NCBI RefSeq assembly: GCF_016863615.1
Contig: NZ_BOPF01000002.1
Coordinates: 496,001-560,000, forward strand
From: Virgisporangium aliadipatigenens
GTDB taxonomy: Bacteria; Actinomycetota; Actinomycetes; Mycobacteriales; Micromonosporaceae
Length of the DNA: 64,000 bases
Direction of reading: 5' to 3'
Shown here: one piece after another, positions 9,452 through 17,580 of the stretch
How the letters are laid out: each line of letters starts with the position of its first letter
Numbering within the stretch: the stretch's first letter is position 1
Translations under genes and position numbers: made by a program
Notes under the pieces: model-generated
Databases searched by the model: none
What the model was told of the DNA's origin: nothing
What the model saw: the letters and a program-made list of their open reading frames with translations, nothing else

Positions 9452-10071
9452 CGGGCCTCGAAAGCGGCGGTGAAGAACGCCAGCTCCAGTTCCATCGCCC
9501 GCCGGTAGGCGGCCCGCACCCGCGGACTGTCCGGATCGGCGTGCCGATCCAGCAGCTCCTCCAGGGTGGCGGCGAGTGTCTCGAACCCCGGGTCGGCGTA
9601 GGTGTCGACCCATTCGGCGTAGCGGCCGTCGACCGGCCCGTCGGCGAGCCGTTGGCCGAGGTGGGCGTAGAGGCGCATGCAGGGTGTCATCGCGGCGCAG
9701 GTCAGGCCGACGCCGCCGAGCGCCGCCGTGGCGAGCAGGAAGTCGGTGTAGGCCGTCGTGGCGGGCGAGGCGGTGACCGCGGTCAGGTCGATGCCCCACC
9801 GCTCGGCGTACGAGGCGTGCAGGCGCAGTTCCGCGCGGACGCCGTCGAGCAGGTCCGTGAAGGAGTCCAGCGCCGCCCGATCCGGACTGTGCGCGATGGC
9901 CAGGGCATAACCTCGGGCGAACGACTCCAGGAAGAACGCGTCCTGCGCCACGTACCCGGCGAAGCGGTCCTGGGGGAGGGTGCCGTCGGCGATGCCGCGC
10001 ACGAACGGGTGCGCCAGCGCGGCCTCGGCGAGTCCGGCGTTCTCCCGCCAGAGCGCATCGGCGAGCATCAT
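9448..10071 (-). CDS. TenA family protein, Cys-containing type (aminopyrimidine aminohydrolase-like)
   Basis: Encodes 207 residues; the ATG at 10071 overlaps the previous gene's TGA (ATGA). It has the all-helical haem-oxygenase-like fold of TenA/thiaminase II. Visible active-site features are the Asp of A-Q-D-A-F-F-L, the Cys of T-P-C-M-R-L-Y and a C-terminal Glu in A-M-E-L-E-L-A-F-F, matching D44, C135 and E205 of Bacillus TenA. Known members hydrolyse aminopyrimidines to salvage the thiamin pyrimidine. It is last in a three-gene operon after a Cys-lacking TenA paralogue and an FAD monooxygenase. The stop overlaps that of the convergent membrane-protein gene. Family assignment is firm; the substrate is not. 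Confidence 0.87.
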   Translation of the reverse strand: MMLADALWRENAGLAEAALAHPFVRGIADGTLPQDRFAGYVAQDAFFLESFARGYALAIAHSPDRAALDSFTDLLDGVRAELRLHASYAERWGIDLTAVTASPATTAYTDFLLATAALGGVGLTCAAMTPCMRLYAHLGQRLADGPVDGRYAEWVDTYADPGFETLAATLEELLDRHADPDSPRVRAAYRRAMELELAFFTAAFEAR

Positions 10072-10679
10072 GACGCCGGCTCCCACGCCATGTCCCAGAA
10101 CGCGATCTCGGCCTCCACCACCGCGACGAAGTGCGGCTCGGCCGCGCCCCGGTCGGCTCCGGCCAACGCCTCGTCGGCGACGGTGGCCAGCTCGGTGACG
10201 TACGCGGCGAACTCCGGTGTCGTCCAGTGCGCCACGAAGTCCCGGTACGGCTCCGCACCCGGCGCCGCGAACGACCAGGCGTCCAGATACACCCGTTCCA
10301 GCGCCCACAGCGCGGTGAGCGCCTCCGGGACCGGCACGCCGTCGAGCCCGGTGAGCAGCCGGTCGTAGGCGGCCGTGGCGGGCAGCCGGGTCGCCGACAG
10401 GTCGAGCCCCTCTTCGACGGCGACCTTCTCGAACCAGGCGAGTTCGTCGACCAGCGCCGCCGCGCCCGCGACGAGGATCGCCTGCGCCGCGCGGGGCGCC
10501 CGGGCGAGCAGCCGGGACTGGAAACGCAGCAGGTCGCCGACGAAGAGGTAGTCCTGAACGAGCCACGTCCGGAACGCCGCTTCGGGAACCGTGCCCGCCG
10601 CCACCGCCGCCAGGAAGGGATGGCGGGTCGCGCGGTCCCATCCGGCCGCGTGCCGGGTCGGTAGATCCACAACTGACAT
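10068..10679 (-). CDS. TenA/PqqC-like protein, TenA_E type lacking the catalytic Cys
   Basis: Encodes 203 residues starting at ATG 10679, 9 bp after the monooxygenase stop. It has the TenA-type helical bundle with a conserved Asp in L-V-Q-D-Y-L-F. The nucleophilic Cys region instead reads A-L-W-A-L-E-R-V-Y, placing Glu near the Cys position, as in the TenA_E subgroup. Plant and bacterial TenA_E proteins act on amino-HMP or formylamino-HMP in thiamin salvage; related haem-oxygenase-like proteins are cofactor-independent or di-iron oxygenases. The direct overlap with a TenA_C gene suggests the two proteins act in sequence or as a heteromer. The family is clear, the reaction inferred. Confidence 0.82.
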   Translation of the reverse strand: MSVVDLPTRHAAGWDRATRHPFLAAVAAGTVPEAAFRTWLVQDYLFVGDLLRFQSRLLARAPRAAQAILVAGAAALVDELAWFEKVAVEEGLDLSATRLPATAAYDRLLTGLDGVPVPEALTALWALERVYLDAWSFAAPGAEPYRDFVAHWTTPEFAAYVTELATVADEALAGADRGAAEPHFVAVVEAEIAFWDMAWEPAS

Positions 10680-10688
10680 GGGGCGACT

Positions 10689-11864
10689 CTATCGGCCGAG
10701 TCGATCCGGCCGGTGGGTGGCGACGGCCTTCAGGCGACGATTGGTGATGGCCGCCAACGCCGTTGCCCGGAGCCGGGCCGCGGGGCGGTTGGACGGCACG
10801 TAGATCTGCGACAGCAGACGAGCCCAGCGCTGATGGCTGCGCATGACCGGGCGCAGGTGCCGTTCGTAGTTGGCCAGTGCGGTGGGAATCGACCGCGGGT
10901 CGGCGGTCAGGGCGTCGCCCAGGGCCAGTGCGCCCTGCAGGCCGGTCGTCACGCCCATGGCACCGTATGCGGACATGCACCAGGCGGCGTCGCCGACCAG
11001 GACCACCCGGTCGCGGTGCCACGTGGGCATGCGCACCTGTTCTGCCGCGTCGACGATGAGGTCCGGGCGTCGGTTCAATTCGGCCAGGGCGTGCGCCACC
11101 GCCCCGCCGCCGTTCATGCCCTCGAAGCGGAGCGGGAGCCGGTCCGCCGGATCGGCCGCGAGTTCGTCACGCACCTTGCGGGTCCGGTAGAGAAAGAAGG
11201 CGGCCGGCGGCAGGTCGGCGAACGGGAGAATCCACAGTGCCCGTCGCGGCTGCACGGCCATGATCTGTTCGGCGGGACCGTACGAAGGGACCTGTTCGTC
11301 GAGCTGGAACGTCCACGACACGATGTGCATCGGGCGCAGGAAGCGCTCATCCGGGCCGAAGACCAGCCGGCGGACTGTCGATCGGATGCCGTCCGCCCCG
11401 ACGACAAGGTAGAAGTTCTCGGTGTAATCGCGTTCCGCATCGTGCAGAGCGACCGACGCGCCGTCCACGCGGGCGTCGATGTGGACCGGTGTGGTGTCGA
11501 ACCGGACCTCGACGCGGCCGTCGACGGCCGTCCACAACGCCGCTTCGACGTCGCCTCGCAGGAGAGCGTCGGGGTTTCCCGGCCGGTCGAGGAAGCCGGT
11601 GCTCGTGCTGCGGGTGCCATCCTCTCCGACGGCCACGGCTCGGTGGGACAGCGGCGTGCGAAGGTGCATGAGGTCGAGAACGCCGAGTTCCGCCGCAGCT
11701 TTCCGACCTTCCGCGAAGAGGCCGATGAAATGGCCGCCGGTCCTGCGCCGCGGCGCCCGCTCGACGATCACCGGTTCCCAGCCGGCCTTCAACAGACGTA
11801 CGGCGGCCGACATTCCCGCCACGCCGAGACCGACCACGAGGGCTCGTCGTTTGTTTGACGGCAC
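10689..11864 (-). CDS. FAD-dependent aromatic-type monooxygenase
   Basis: Encodes 391 residues from the GTG at 11864, behind an AAGGAAGAAGG ribosome site; an upstream ATG at 11906 has no such site. The N-terminus holds the dinucleotide fold G-L-G-V-A-G. The D-G motif (V-V-G-A-D-G-I-R-S) and the GD motif (V-G-D-A-A-W-C-M-S) mark a class A flavoprotein monooxygenase of the PHBH/UbiH superfamily. It is the first gene of an operon with two TenA-like genes, so an oxidative step on a pyrimidine or related heterocycle is possible, although such enzymes also hydroxylate many aromatics and antibiotics. An XRE regulator diverges from it and probably controls it. Confidence 0.85.
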   Translation of the reverse strand: MPSNKRRALVVGLGVAGMSAAVRLLKAGWEPVIVERAPRRRTGGHFIGLFAEGRKAAAELGVLDLMHLRTPLSHRAVAVGEDGTRSTSTGFLDRPGNPDALLRGDVEAALWTAVDGRVEVRFDTTPVHIDARVDGASVALHDAERDYTENFYLVVGADGIRSTVRRLVFGPDERFLRPMHIVSWTFQLDEQVPSYGPAEQIMAVQPRRALWILPFADLPPAAFFLYRTRKVRDELAADPADRLPLRFEGMNGGGAVAHALAELNRRPDLIVDAAEQVRMPTWHRDRVVLVGDAAWCMSAYGAMGVTTGLQGALALGDALTADPRSIPTALANYERHLRPVMRSHQRWARLLSQIYVPSNRPAARLRATALAAITNRRLKAVATHRPDRLGR

Positions 11865-12001
11865 GGTGCCTTCTTCCTTTCGTGACGTGGTTTCAGGGGG
11901 CAGCACAGATGAGCTTCGGCGCCGTGGCCCGGCCCGACAAGAACGGCGTTGAAGGTACGTCCGGTAGAAGTAGGTTGTTGACGTTCGCCTACGGTGAGCG
12001 A

Positions 12002-12865
12002 ATGACCATCGATGCGCCCAGCCTCGGCAGCTATTTGCGTGCGTTGCGCATGCGCGTCGCGCCGGAGAGCCTCGGCATGCCCACGGTGGGCCGCAAACGC
12101 CGGGTGCCCGGCCTGCGCCGTGAGGAGATCGCTCGCCTGGCCGGAGTCAGCGTCTCCTACTACACGAGTCTGGAGCAGGGCCGGGCCACGAACGCCTCAC
12201 CGGAGGTACTGAGAGCTATCGCCCGCGCGCTGCACCTGGACGACGACGAGAAGAACCACCTGCTCGACCTGGTGGCCGGGCCGGGAGACCGGGCACCCGT
12301 TACCTGGCCGGCGCAGTGGCCCGACGCCTCGCTGACCGAACTGGTGGACGCCATGCCGGACGTGCCGGCCGTCGCGCACGATGCCGTCCTGGATCTGCTC
12401 GCATGGAACCGTCTGGGCCGGGCGCTCTACGCGCCCTATCACCGCGACGCGGAGACCCGGCCGAATCTCGCCCGGATGGTGTTTCTCGAACCGTGGTGCC
12501 GTGAGCTTTACGTCGACTGGCCGGCCAAAGCCGAGGCACTGGCCGGCGCCATACGCGCCGGGGTGGGGCGCGAGCCGAACAACGCGGCGCTGGCAGCCCT
12601 CGTCGCGGAACTGCGCGCGAGAAGCACGGACTTCGAGCGGCTGTGGTCCAGCCACTTCGTGCGTGTACCCGTGGTGGCGGAGACGGAGCTACGGCACCCC
12701 TGGGTGGGCCGGGTGACGGTGACTCAGCGGGCGCTCACCGGCGTCGGCACCACGGGGTGCTATTTCGTGTTGGCCACGGCCAAGCCCGGCTCCGAGTCCG
12801 CCGAGCGTCTCCGGCGGCTCGCCGACGAATCGTCCGGGCGGTGCGCGGCGGCGGGCCTAGAGTGA
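12002..12865 (+). CDS. XRE-family regulator with MmyB-like ligand domain
   Basis: Encodes 287 residues from ATG 12002; the frame extends upstream into the divergent promoter but without typical protein sequence. Residues about 10-75 are a helix-turn-helix of the MmyB/methylenomycin regulator type, with the G-L-R-R-E-E-I-A-R-L-A-G-V-S signature. The rest is the PAS-like MmyB ligand-binding domain (W-N-R-L-G-R-A-L-Y; H-P-W-V-G-R-V-T-V-T near the end). Such regulators usually control a divergent oxidoreductase gene; here that is the FAD monooxygenase-TenA operon, with a 137-bp intergenic region. The natural ligand is unknown. Confidence 0.88.
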   Translation: MTIDAPSLGSYLRALRMRVAPESLGMPTVGRKRRVPGLRREEIARLAGVSVSYYTSLEQGRATNASPEVLRAIARALHLDDDEKNHLLDLVAGPGDRAPVTWPAQWPDASLTELVDAMPDVPAVAHDAVLDLLAWNRLGRALYAPYHRDAETRPNLARMVFLEPWCRELYVDWPAKAEALAGAIRAGVGREPNNAALAALVAELRARSTDFERLWSSHFVRVPVVAETELRHPWVGRVTVTQRALTGVGTTGCYFVLATAKPGSESAERLRRLADESSGRCAAAGLE

Positions 12866-12869
12866 GCCC

Positions 12870-13177
12870 ATGTCCAAGGTTCGGGTGCACAACTTCGCGG
12901 TGTCGCTGGACGGTTTCGCCACCGGCGAGGGACAGAGCCTGGAGGCGCCGTTCGGACACGCCGGTCTTCGTGCTGACCCACCATCCGCGGCCCCAGCACG
13001 GTGCGCCAGTTCCTCGAGGCGGATCTGGTCGACCATCTGCACGTGGTCCTCGTCCCGATCGTTCTCGGGCGCGGTGTGCGCCTCTGGGACGGGCTGGAGA
13101 GCCTGGAGAGCCGGTTCGCGGTCGAGTCGGTGACGAGCCCGAGCGGCGTCACCCATCTGACCTTCACTCGGCGATAG
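12870..13177 (+). pseudogene. Dihydrofolate-reductase-like (RibD C-terminal) pseudogene with internal deletions
   Basis: The ATG at 12870 begins a canonical DHFR-family N-terminus (MSKVRVHNFAVSLDGF). After F-G-H-A-G the reading jumps frame to T-P-V-F-V-L-T-H-H-P-R and then again to S-T-V-R-Q-F-L-E-A-D, ending in the normal C-terminus G-V-T-H-L-T-F-T-R-R and a stop at 13177. Intact relatives are about 190-200 residues, so roughly half is missing in two internal deletions. The first junction lies in CACGCCGG, which codes both A-G and T-P-V in the parent, suggesting loss between short direct repeats. The end overlaps the convergent marR stop. Confidence 0.85.
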
Positions 13178-13646
13178 AGGACTGTTCGGCGGCGATCCAG
13201 CCCGGCGACTCCAGCCGGATGGTGTCGGCGCCGACGAACGCCGTGAGCAGTTCCTCGAGGCGGGCGAGTTCGTCGTCGCCGATGCGTTCCGCCCACGCCT
13301 TGCGCAGGTCGTCGAAGATCGCCTCGCCCTCGCGCATGACCCGGTGGCCGAGGTCCGTGACCCGCAGCCGCCTGCGCCGGCGATCGGCGGTGTCGTCCTC
13401 GACCGCCACCCAGCCGCGCTGCACGAGAACGGCGATCGTCTTGGCCGCGGCCTGTTTGCTGACCGACAGGGCCCGGCCCAGTTCGGACGCACTCTCGGCG
13501 CCGAGGTCGATCGCGCTCATCGCGTAGTGCAGCGACGGTCGAACGTCGTCGTGCCCGCGGTCGGCGAGTTCGCGCACGGCGGCGTCGACGAGCTTGCGGT
13601 AGCTGCCCAGGAGCAGCAGCGCGAGGTGGGGGCCGGGTCGGGTCAC
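13164..13646 (-). CDS. MarR-family transcriptional repressor
   Basis: Encodes 160 residues from GTG 13646; the longer reading would begin inside the operator. It has the winged-helix architecture with recognition helix S-A-S-E-L-G-R-A-L-S-V-S-K-Q-A-A-A-K and the wing D-D-T-A-D-R-R-R-R-R-L typical of MarR proteins. It diverges from an epoxide-hydrolase-like gene, and two dyad copies lie between the starts. It most likely represses both itself and the hydrolase until a phenolic or electrophilic ligand binds, which is the usual MarR arrangement; the ligand is unknown. Confidence 0.9.
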   Translation of the reverse strand: MTRPGPHLALLLLGSYRKLVDAAVRELADRGHDDVRPSLHYAMSAIDLGAESASELGRALSVSKQAAAKTIAVLVQRGWVAVEDDTADRRRRRLRVTDLGHRVMREGEAIFDDLRKAWAERIGDDELARLEELLTAFVGADTIRLESPGWIAAEQSSIAE

Positions 13647-13676
13647 AGGGTTCAGCGTAGGGGGCGCCCTGGACAA

Positions 13677-13719
13677 GGACAACCTTGTTGTCTACCTTTA
13701 CTCGACAACAAGGTTGTCC
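13677..13719. promoter_or_regulatory. Double MarR operator (perfect inverted repeat)
   Basis: Two 16-base arms, GGACAACCTTGTTGTC (13677-13692) and its exact reverse complement (13704-13719), are separated by 11 bases. Each arm is itself a dyad of form GACAAC-N3-GTTGTC, giving two operator copies with centres 26 bp apart. They lie between the divergent MarR and hydrolase starts. The spacing suggests two dimers bound on nearly the same DNA face. Confidence 0.85.
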
Positions 13720-13737
13720 AATCCGAGGAGGTCTCCC

Positions 13738-14682
13738 GTGGACCCGACCTACCCGACTCCCGCGATCGCCGGGGTCACCCATCACACGGCCGCCGTCAAC
13801 GGCACCGAGCTGCACTACGTCTCCGCCGGCGACGCCGGATCGCCGATCCTGCTGGTGCACGGCTTCCCGGAGAGCTGGTGGGCGTTTCACAAGGTCATCC
13901 CGTTGCTGGCCGAGCGGCACCGGGTCTTCGCCGTCGACCTGCGCGGCTTCGGGGACTCCTCGCACGCCGCGGGCGACTACGGCAGCGCCGTCGCAGCGGA
14001 GGACCTGCACCGGTTGATCGCCCACCTGGGCGTCGGGCCGGTGCATCTGACCGGGCAGGACATCAGCGGCGGCACGGTGTTCCGGCTGGCCGCCACGCAC
14101 CCCGGGGACGTCGCCAGCCTCACGGCGATCGAGATGGGACTGGCCGGCTTCGGGCTCGAGGGCTTCGCCGACGTCACCAACGGCGGCTCGTGGCACATCG
14201 GCGTCCTGGCCGCGCCGGGGATCCCCGAACTGCTGCTCACCGGGCGGGAACGGGAGTTCCTGGGCGGATGGGCGTTCCCCGGGATGACGGCCGTGGCCGG
14301 GGCGATCACCGACGCGGACGTGACCGAGTTCGTCCGGGTCTACGCCCGCACCGACGGATGGCGCGGCGCGGCCGGGCTGTACGCGTCGATGCTCACCGAG
14401 GGGGAGGAACTGCGGGCGCTGGCGGCCGCGGCACCGCTGACCGTGCCGACGCTCGCGATCGGCGGGTTCGGCGGGCGGTTCACCGAGAACACCCTCAACC
14501 GGGTCTCCGCGGCGCCGGCGCGCAGCGTCCTGCTCGAAGGAGTCGGGCACTACGTGGCCCTCGAGGCGCCGGAGGCGTTGGCGGCGGCGCTCCTCGCGTT
14601 CGTCGCCGACGTCGACGGCGTCGCCGACGAGGACCACCCGACCGGTGTGCCGGGGAACGGCACCGTCCATAGTGGACGTTAG
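13738..14682 (+). CDS. Alpha/beta hydrolase, epoxide hydrolase/haloalkane dehalogenase-like
   Basis: Encodes 314 residues from GTG 13738, with GAGGAGG about 8 bases upstream. It shows H-G-F-P-E-S-W (oxyanion hole), a nucleophile elbow G-Q-D-I-S-G-G with Asp rather than Ser, and a C-terminal catalytic His in G-V-G-H-Y-V. An Asp nucleophile points to epoxide hydrolase or dehalogenase chemistry rather than ester cleavage. It is controlled from the double MarR operator, so it is probably induced by its substrate or a toxic electrophile. The family is clear and the substrate unknown. Confidence 0.85.
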   Translation: MDPTYPTPAIAGVTHHTAAVNGTELHYVSAGDAGSPILLVHGFPESWWAFHKVIPLLAERHRVFAVDLRGFGDSSHAAGDYGSAVAAEDLHRLIAHLGVGPVHLTGQDISGGTVFRLAATHPGDVASLTAIEMGLAGFGLEGFADVTNGGSWHIGVLAAPGIPELLLTGREREFLGGWAFPGMTAVAGAITDADVTEFVRVYARTDGWRGAAGLYASMLTEGEELRALAAAAPLTVPTLAIGGFGGRFTENTLNRVSAAPARSVLLEGVGHYVALEAPEALAAALLAFVADVDGVADEDHPTGVPGNGTVHSGR

Positions 14683-14723
14683 CCGACCGGTGCGATCCCG
14701 CACGGCGGCGCCGGGTTCGGCGG

Positions 14724-15701
14724 CTACTTGACGGCGATCGGGTTGACCGGGGCGCCGACCGCGCCGGTGACGGGTAGCGGCGCGGCGGTGAGCCAGAACT
14801 CGAAAACCCCGTCGGCGGCGCAGTCGGCGGCGAGCGCGTCGAGGTCCCACAGTTCGCCGAGAAACAGGCCGATGTGCGGGATCGCGACCTGGTGCAGCGG
14901 CTGGAACGCGCGGTCGAACTCGTTGGGCCGCACCTCGAAGCCCCACGTGTCGGTGGCGATGGCGGCGATCTCGGTGCGGTGCAGCCACTCGGCGGTGGTG
15001 AACGACAGGCCGGGCGCGGGACCGCCCGCGTAGTCGCCCCAGCCGTGCCCGGCGGCGACTCCCCGGCGGGCGCGGGTGAGTTGGCCGGTGCGCACGAGCA
15101 CGATGTCGCCACGGCCGATCGCGACACCGTGCGCGTGTGCGGTTTCGGTCAGGTGTTGCTCGGTGACGGCGAACCCGTCGGGCAGGTCGCCGTCACCGCC
15201 GTGTACCCGGCCGACGTCGAGGAGCACGCCGCGGCCGGCGATGACGTCGGCGACGGTCTCGATTCCGGTGACCGTGTCGCCGAGGCTGGTGACCACCTCG
15301 CCGGCGGGGCGGCCGTTCCAGGCGGCCCCGTGGTCGAAGATGTGGCCGAGGCCGTCCCACTGGGTGGAGCACTGCAACGGCATCGCGATGACGTCGTCGG
15401 CGCCGCCGAGCCCGTGCGGGAAGCCCTGGACGCCGGCCGCCGCGTCGGTGCCGGTGTCGAGCATGGTGTGCACCGGGTTGGTGCGCCGCCGCCAGCCCTT
15501 CTGCGGGCCGTCGCCGTCGAAGCGTTGCGACAGCGAGAAGGAGACGCCGCGTCGCACGAGGGCGGCCCCTTCGCGGCGCTTCTCCTCGGTCAGGAAGTTC
15601 ATGGTGCCGCGTACGTCCTCGGCGCCCCATCGGCCCCAGTTGGAGCACCGCTTCGCCGCCTCGCGGATCGCGCCCTCGGGGTCGGTCCGGTCGAGGGTCA
15701 T
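14724..15701 (-). CDS. Cyclase/KynB-like metal-dependent hydrolase
   Basis: Encodes 325 residues from ATG 15701, overlapping the previous stop (ATGA). It belongs to the 'cyclase' superfamily that includes kynurenine formamidase and isatin hydrolase; the metal-site segment reads S-T-Q-W-D-G-L-G-H-I-F-D-H-G and a later acidic segment contains A-T-D-T-W-G. Family members hydrolyse amides, lactams and enol lactones with Zn or Mn. It is the last gene of the aromatic catabolic operon, so it may open a lactone or amide formed after ring cleavage. That placement is inference. Confidence 0.85.
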   Translation of the reverse strand: MTLDRTDPEGAIREAAKRCSNWGRWGAEDVRGTMNFLTEEKRREGAALVRRGVSFSLSQRFDGDGPQKGWRRRTNPVHTMLDTGTDAAAGVQGFPHGLGGADDVIAMPLQCSTQWDGLGHIFDHGAAWNGRPAGEVVTSLGDTVTGIETVADVIAGRGVLLDVGRVHGGDGDLPDGFAVTEQHLTETAHAHGVAIGRGDIVLVRTGQLTRARRGVAAGHGWGDYAGGPAPGLSFTTAEWLHRTEIAAIATDTWGFEVRPNEFDRAFQPLHQVAIPHIGLFLGELWDLDALAADCAADGVFEFWLTAAPLPVTGAVGAPVNPIAVK

Positions 15702-16849
15702 GCCTTCTCCTGGAACGTGTCGGCGATCCAGTCGGCGATGTAGGTGGCGACGTGCGGCAGGTGGTCGAGTCCGATGTGCTCGGTGCCGCCCTCGGCCGGC
15801 GTGAACACCCGCAGGTCCCGCTTGGGGCTGTTGACGGCCTGTTCGTACGAACGGTGGGCGTAGCGCAGCGGGATCTGGCGGTCGTTCTCGCCGTGGGCGA
15901 TGAGGAACGGCACGGTGATGTGTTCGACGACACCGTCGAGGTTGACCGCTTCGGCCTTCTTCACGAACGTGTCGATGTCGCTCTCGCCCCACACCCACAG
16001 CACGTGGTCCCAGTAGTGCGGTACCGGGTTCTCGCCCTCGCGTTCGAGCCGGCGCTTCTGTACCGCACCCCAGTCGTGGTTGGCGCCCCAGGCGACGCAG
16101 AGCGCCAGCCGCTTCTCGAACGCCGCCGCACGGGGCGCGTAGTAGCCGCCGAGGGACCAGCCGACGAGGCCGATGCGCGCCGGGTCCACGTCGTCGCGAC
16201 CCAGCAGACGGTCGACGCAGGCGGCGGCCCACTGTTCGGTCTCGACGCGGGCGGTGAGACCCTGCAGGCGCAACGCCTCGCCGCTGCCGGGGCAGTCGAC
16301 CATCAGCGTGGAGATGCCCCGGGCCGCCAACTCCTGCGGGAACCCCGACACGTACATGTGTTCCTTGGTGGAGTCGAGCCCGTTCCACAGGACGATGCAC
16401 GGACGGGGCCCGTCACCGGGTGCGGCCATGAAGTACGCCGGCAGCTGCGTTCCCTCGAACGGCACGCTCACCCGCGTGGTCGCCGGCCGCAGGTACCGGA
16501 ACGCCTTGGCGGCCAGCTCGAGGCAGCGCCGGTACACGGCGACGCGGTCGGCGGAGTGCGCGCTCTGCATCCGTTCGGCCTGCGTCAGATAATTTGTCGC
16601 GCGGAAATATTTCTGCCCGGCGGCCCGGTGGTGTCCGGCCCGTTCGTCCGCGGCGGCCGACACTTCGAGGTCGTCGACGACGGCGGTCCAGGCCGCCATG
16701 AACTGTGCGGTGCCGACGTCGGAGCCCTGCGCGGCGAGCTCGCGGATCGGCCGGCAGGCGCGGTCGACCTCGTCGATCAGGCCGCCGCTGTTGAGCGCGG
16801 CGACCACGCTGAGGTTCCACACGTAGTTGCCGGGGAAGTACTCGAACAC
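15698..16849 (-). CDS. Alpha/beta hydrolase, dihydroxypseudooxynicotine-hydrolase-like
   Basis: Encodes 383 residues from GTG 16849, preceded by GAGAGG; a longer frame exists but overlaps the SDR gene. A helical N-terminal domain (about 1-130) is followed by an alpha/beta-hydrolase domain with nucleophile elbow G-W-S-L-G-G-Y-Y, H-G-E-N-D and a final G-L-D-H. Length and the N-terminal helical cap resemble C-C bond hydrolases such as 2,6-dihydroxypseudooxynicotine hydrolase and the FrsA/DUF1100 group. In this operon it would suit hydrolysis of a beta-diketone-like ring-cleavage product. The superfamily is firm; the reaction is inferred. Confidence 0.85.
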   Translation of the reverse strand: MFEYFPGNYVWNLSVVAALNSGGLIDEVDRACRPIRELAAQGSDVGTAQFMAAWTAVVDDLEVSAAADERAGHHRAAGQKYFRATNYLTQAERMQSAHSADRVAVYRRCLELAAKAFRYLRPATTRVSVPFEGTQLPAYFMAAPGDGPRPCIVLWNGLDSTKEHMYVSGFPQELAARGISTLMVDCPGSGEALRLQGLTARVETEQWAAACVDRLLGRDDVDPARIGLVGWSLGGYYAPRAAAFEKRLALCVAWGANHDWGAVQKRRLEREGENPVPHYWDHVLWVWGESDIDTFVKKAEAVNLDGVVEHITVPFLIAHGENDRQIPLRYAHRSYEQAVNSPKRDLRVFTPAEGGTEHIGLDHLPHVATYIADWIADTFQEKA

Positions 16850-16860
16850 TGCGGTGCCTC

Positions 16861-17580
16861 TCAGGTACGGCCCGGCGGGCGATAGGTGGGACGCAGGGCA
16901 TCGGAGACGGGCTTGGCCCCGCCGTGGGAGGCGGCTCCGCCGTCGACGGCGATCTCGGCCCCGGAGACGAACGACGCGCCGTCGCCGAGCAGGAACACCA
17001 CGACGGCGGCGACCTCGTCGGGCGTTCCGGCGCGGCCCAGCGGTGCGGCGGCGACCCCGGCCTCGCGCATGGCGGACGCGCCGGCCGTCATCGGGGTGTC
17101 GATCAGGCCGGGGTGCACGATGTTGACCCGGATGCCGCGCGGTCCCAGTTCGAGGCAGGCGGTGTGGGTCAGGCCGCGCAGCGCCCATTTGCTGGCGGTG
17201 TAGGCGACCGGACAGTGGCCCTGCGACGCGGCGAGCGAACCGATGTTCACGATCGACGCGCCGGCCGGCATCAGCGGGCCGAGCGCCTGGATGCCCAGCA
17301 GCGGGCCGAGCACGTTGACCGCCTGCACGTCGGTGAACGCCGCCGCGCTCACGTCGCCCAGCCGGGCCCGCCAGGTCACCCCGGCGCAGTTCACCAGACC
17401 ATGGATTGTCGTCAGTCCGGCGGCGAGGGAGCCCCACGCGGACTCCTCGCGCACGTCGAAGCGGGGCAGGTCGAGTCCGACGGGATCGCCGCCCGCGGCG
17501 CGCACGGCCGTGACGACCGCGGCACCGATGCCGGAGGCGGCGCCGGTGACGACGACCGTGCGCCCGGCGAGGGCACTCAC
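16861..17580 (-). CDS. SDR-family NAD(P)-dependent dehydrogenase
   Basis: Encodes 239 residues from a GTG at 17580 that overlaps the upstream FAH stop (GTGA). It is a classical short-chain dehydrogenase: cofactor motif T-G-A-A-S-G-I-G, N-C-A-G, catalytic Ser in N-I-G-S-L and the Y-T-A-S-K active-site motif, then a C-terminal V-D-G-G. It is shorter than most SDRs because the NAD-binding region after the D-x-x motif is trimmed. It probably oxidises an alcohol intermediate of the ring-degradation pathway. Confidence 0.88.
   Translation of the reverse strand: MSALAGRTVVVTGAASGIGAAVVTAVRAAGGDPVGLDLPRFDVREESAWGSLAAGLTTIHGLVNCAGVTWRARLGDVSAAAFTDVQAVNVLGPLLGIQALGPLMPAGASIVNIGSLAASQGHCPVAYTASKWALRGLTHTACLELGPRGIRVNIVHPGLIDTPMTAGASAMREAGVAAAPLGRAGTPDEVAAVVVFLLGDGASFVSGAEIAVDGGAASHGGAKPVSDALRPTYRPPGRT

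Noticed and set aside
10680-10688. TPP riboswitch ahead of the TenA genes
   Set aside because: Only 9 bp separate the genes and no riboswitch fits ahead of the operon either.
12760-14988. A 742-residue minus-strand frame spanning the MarR and hydrolase genes
   Set aside because: It is low-complexity shadow sequence; it crosses the operator and two well-supported genes.
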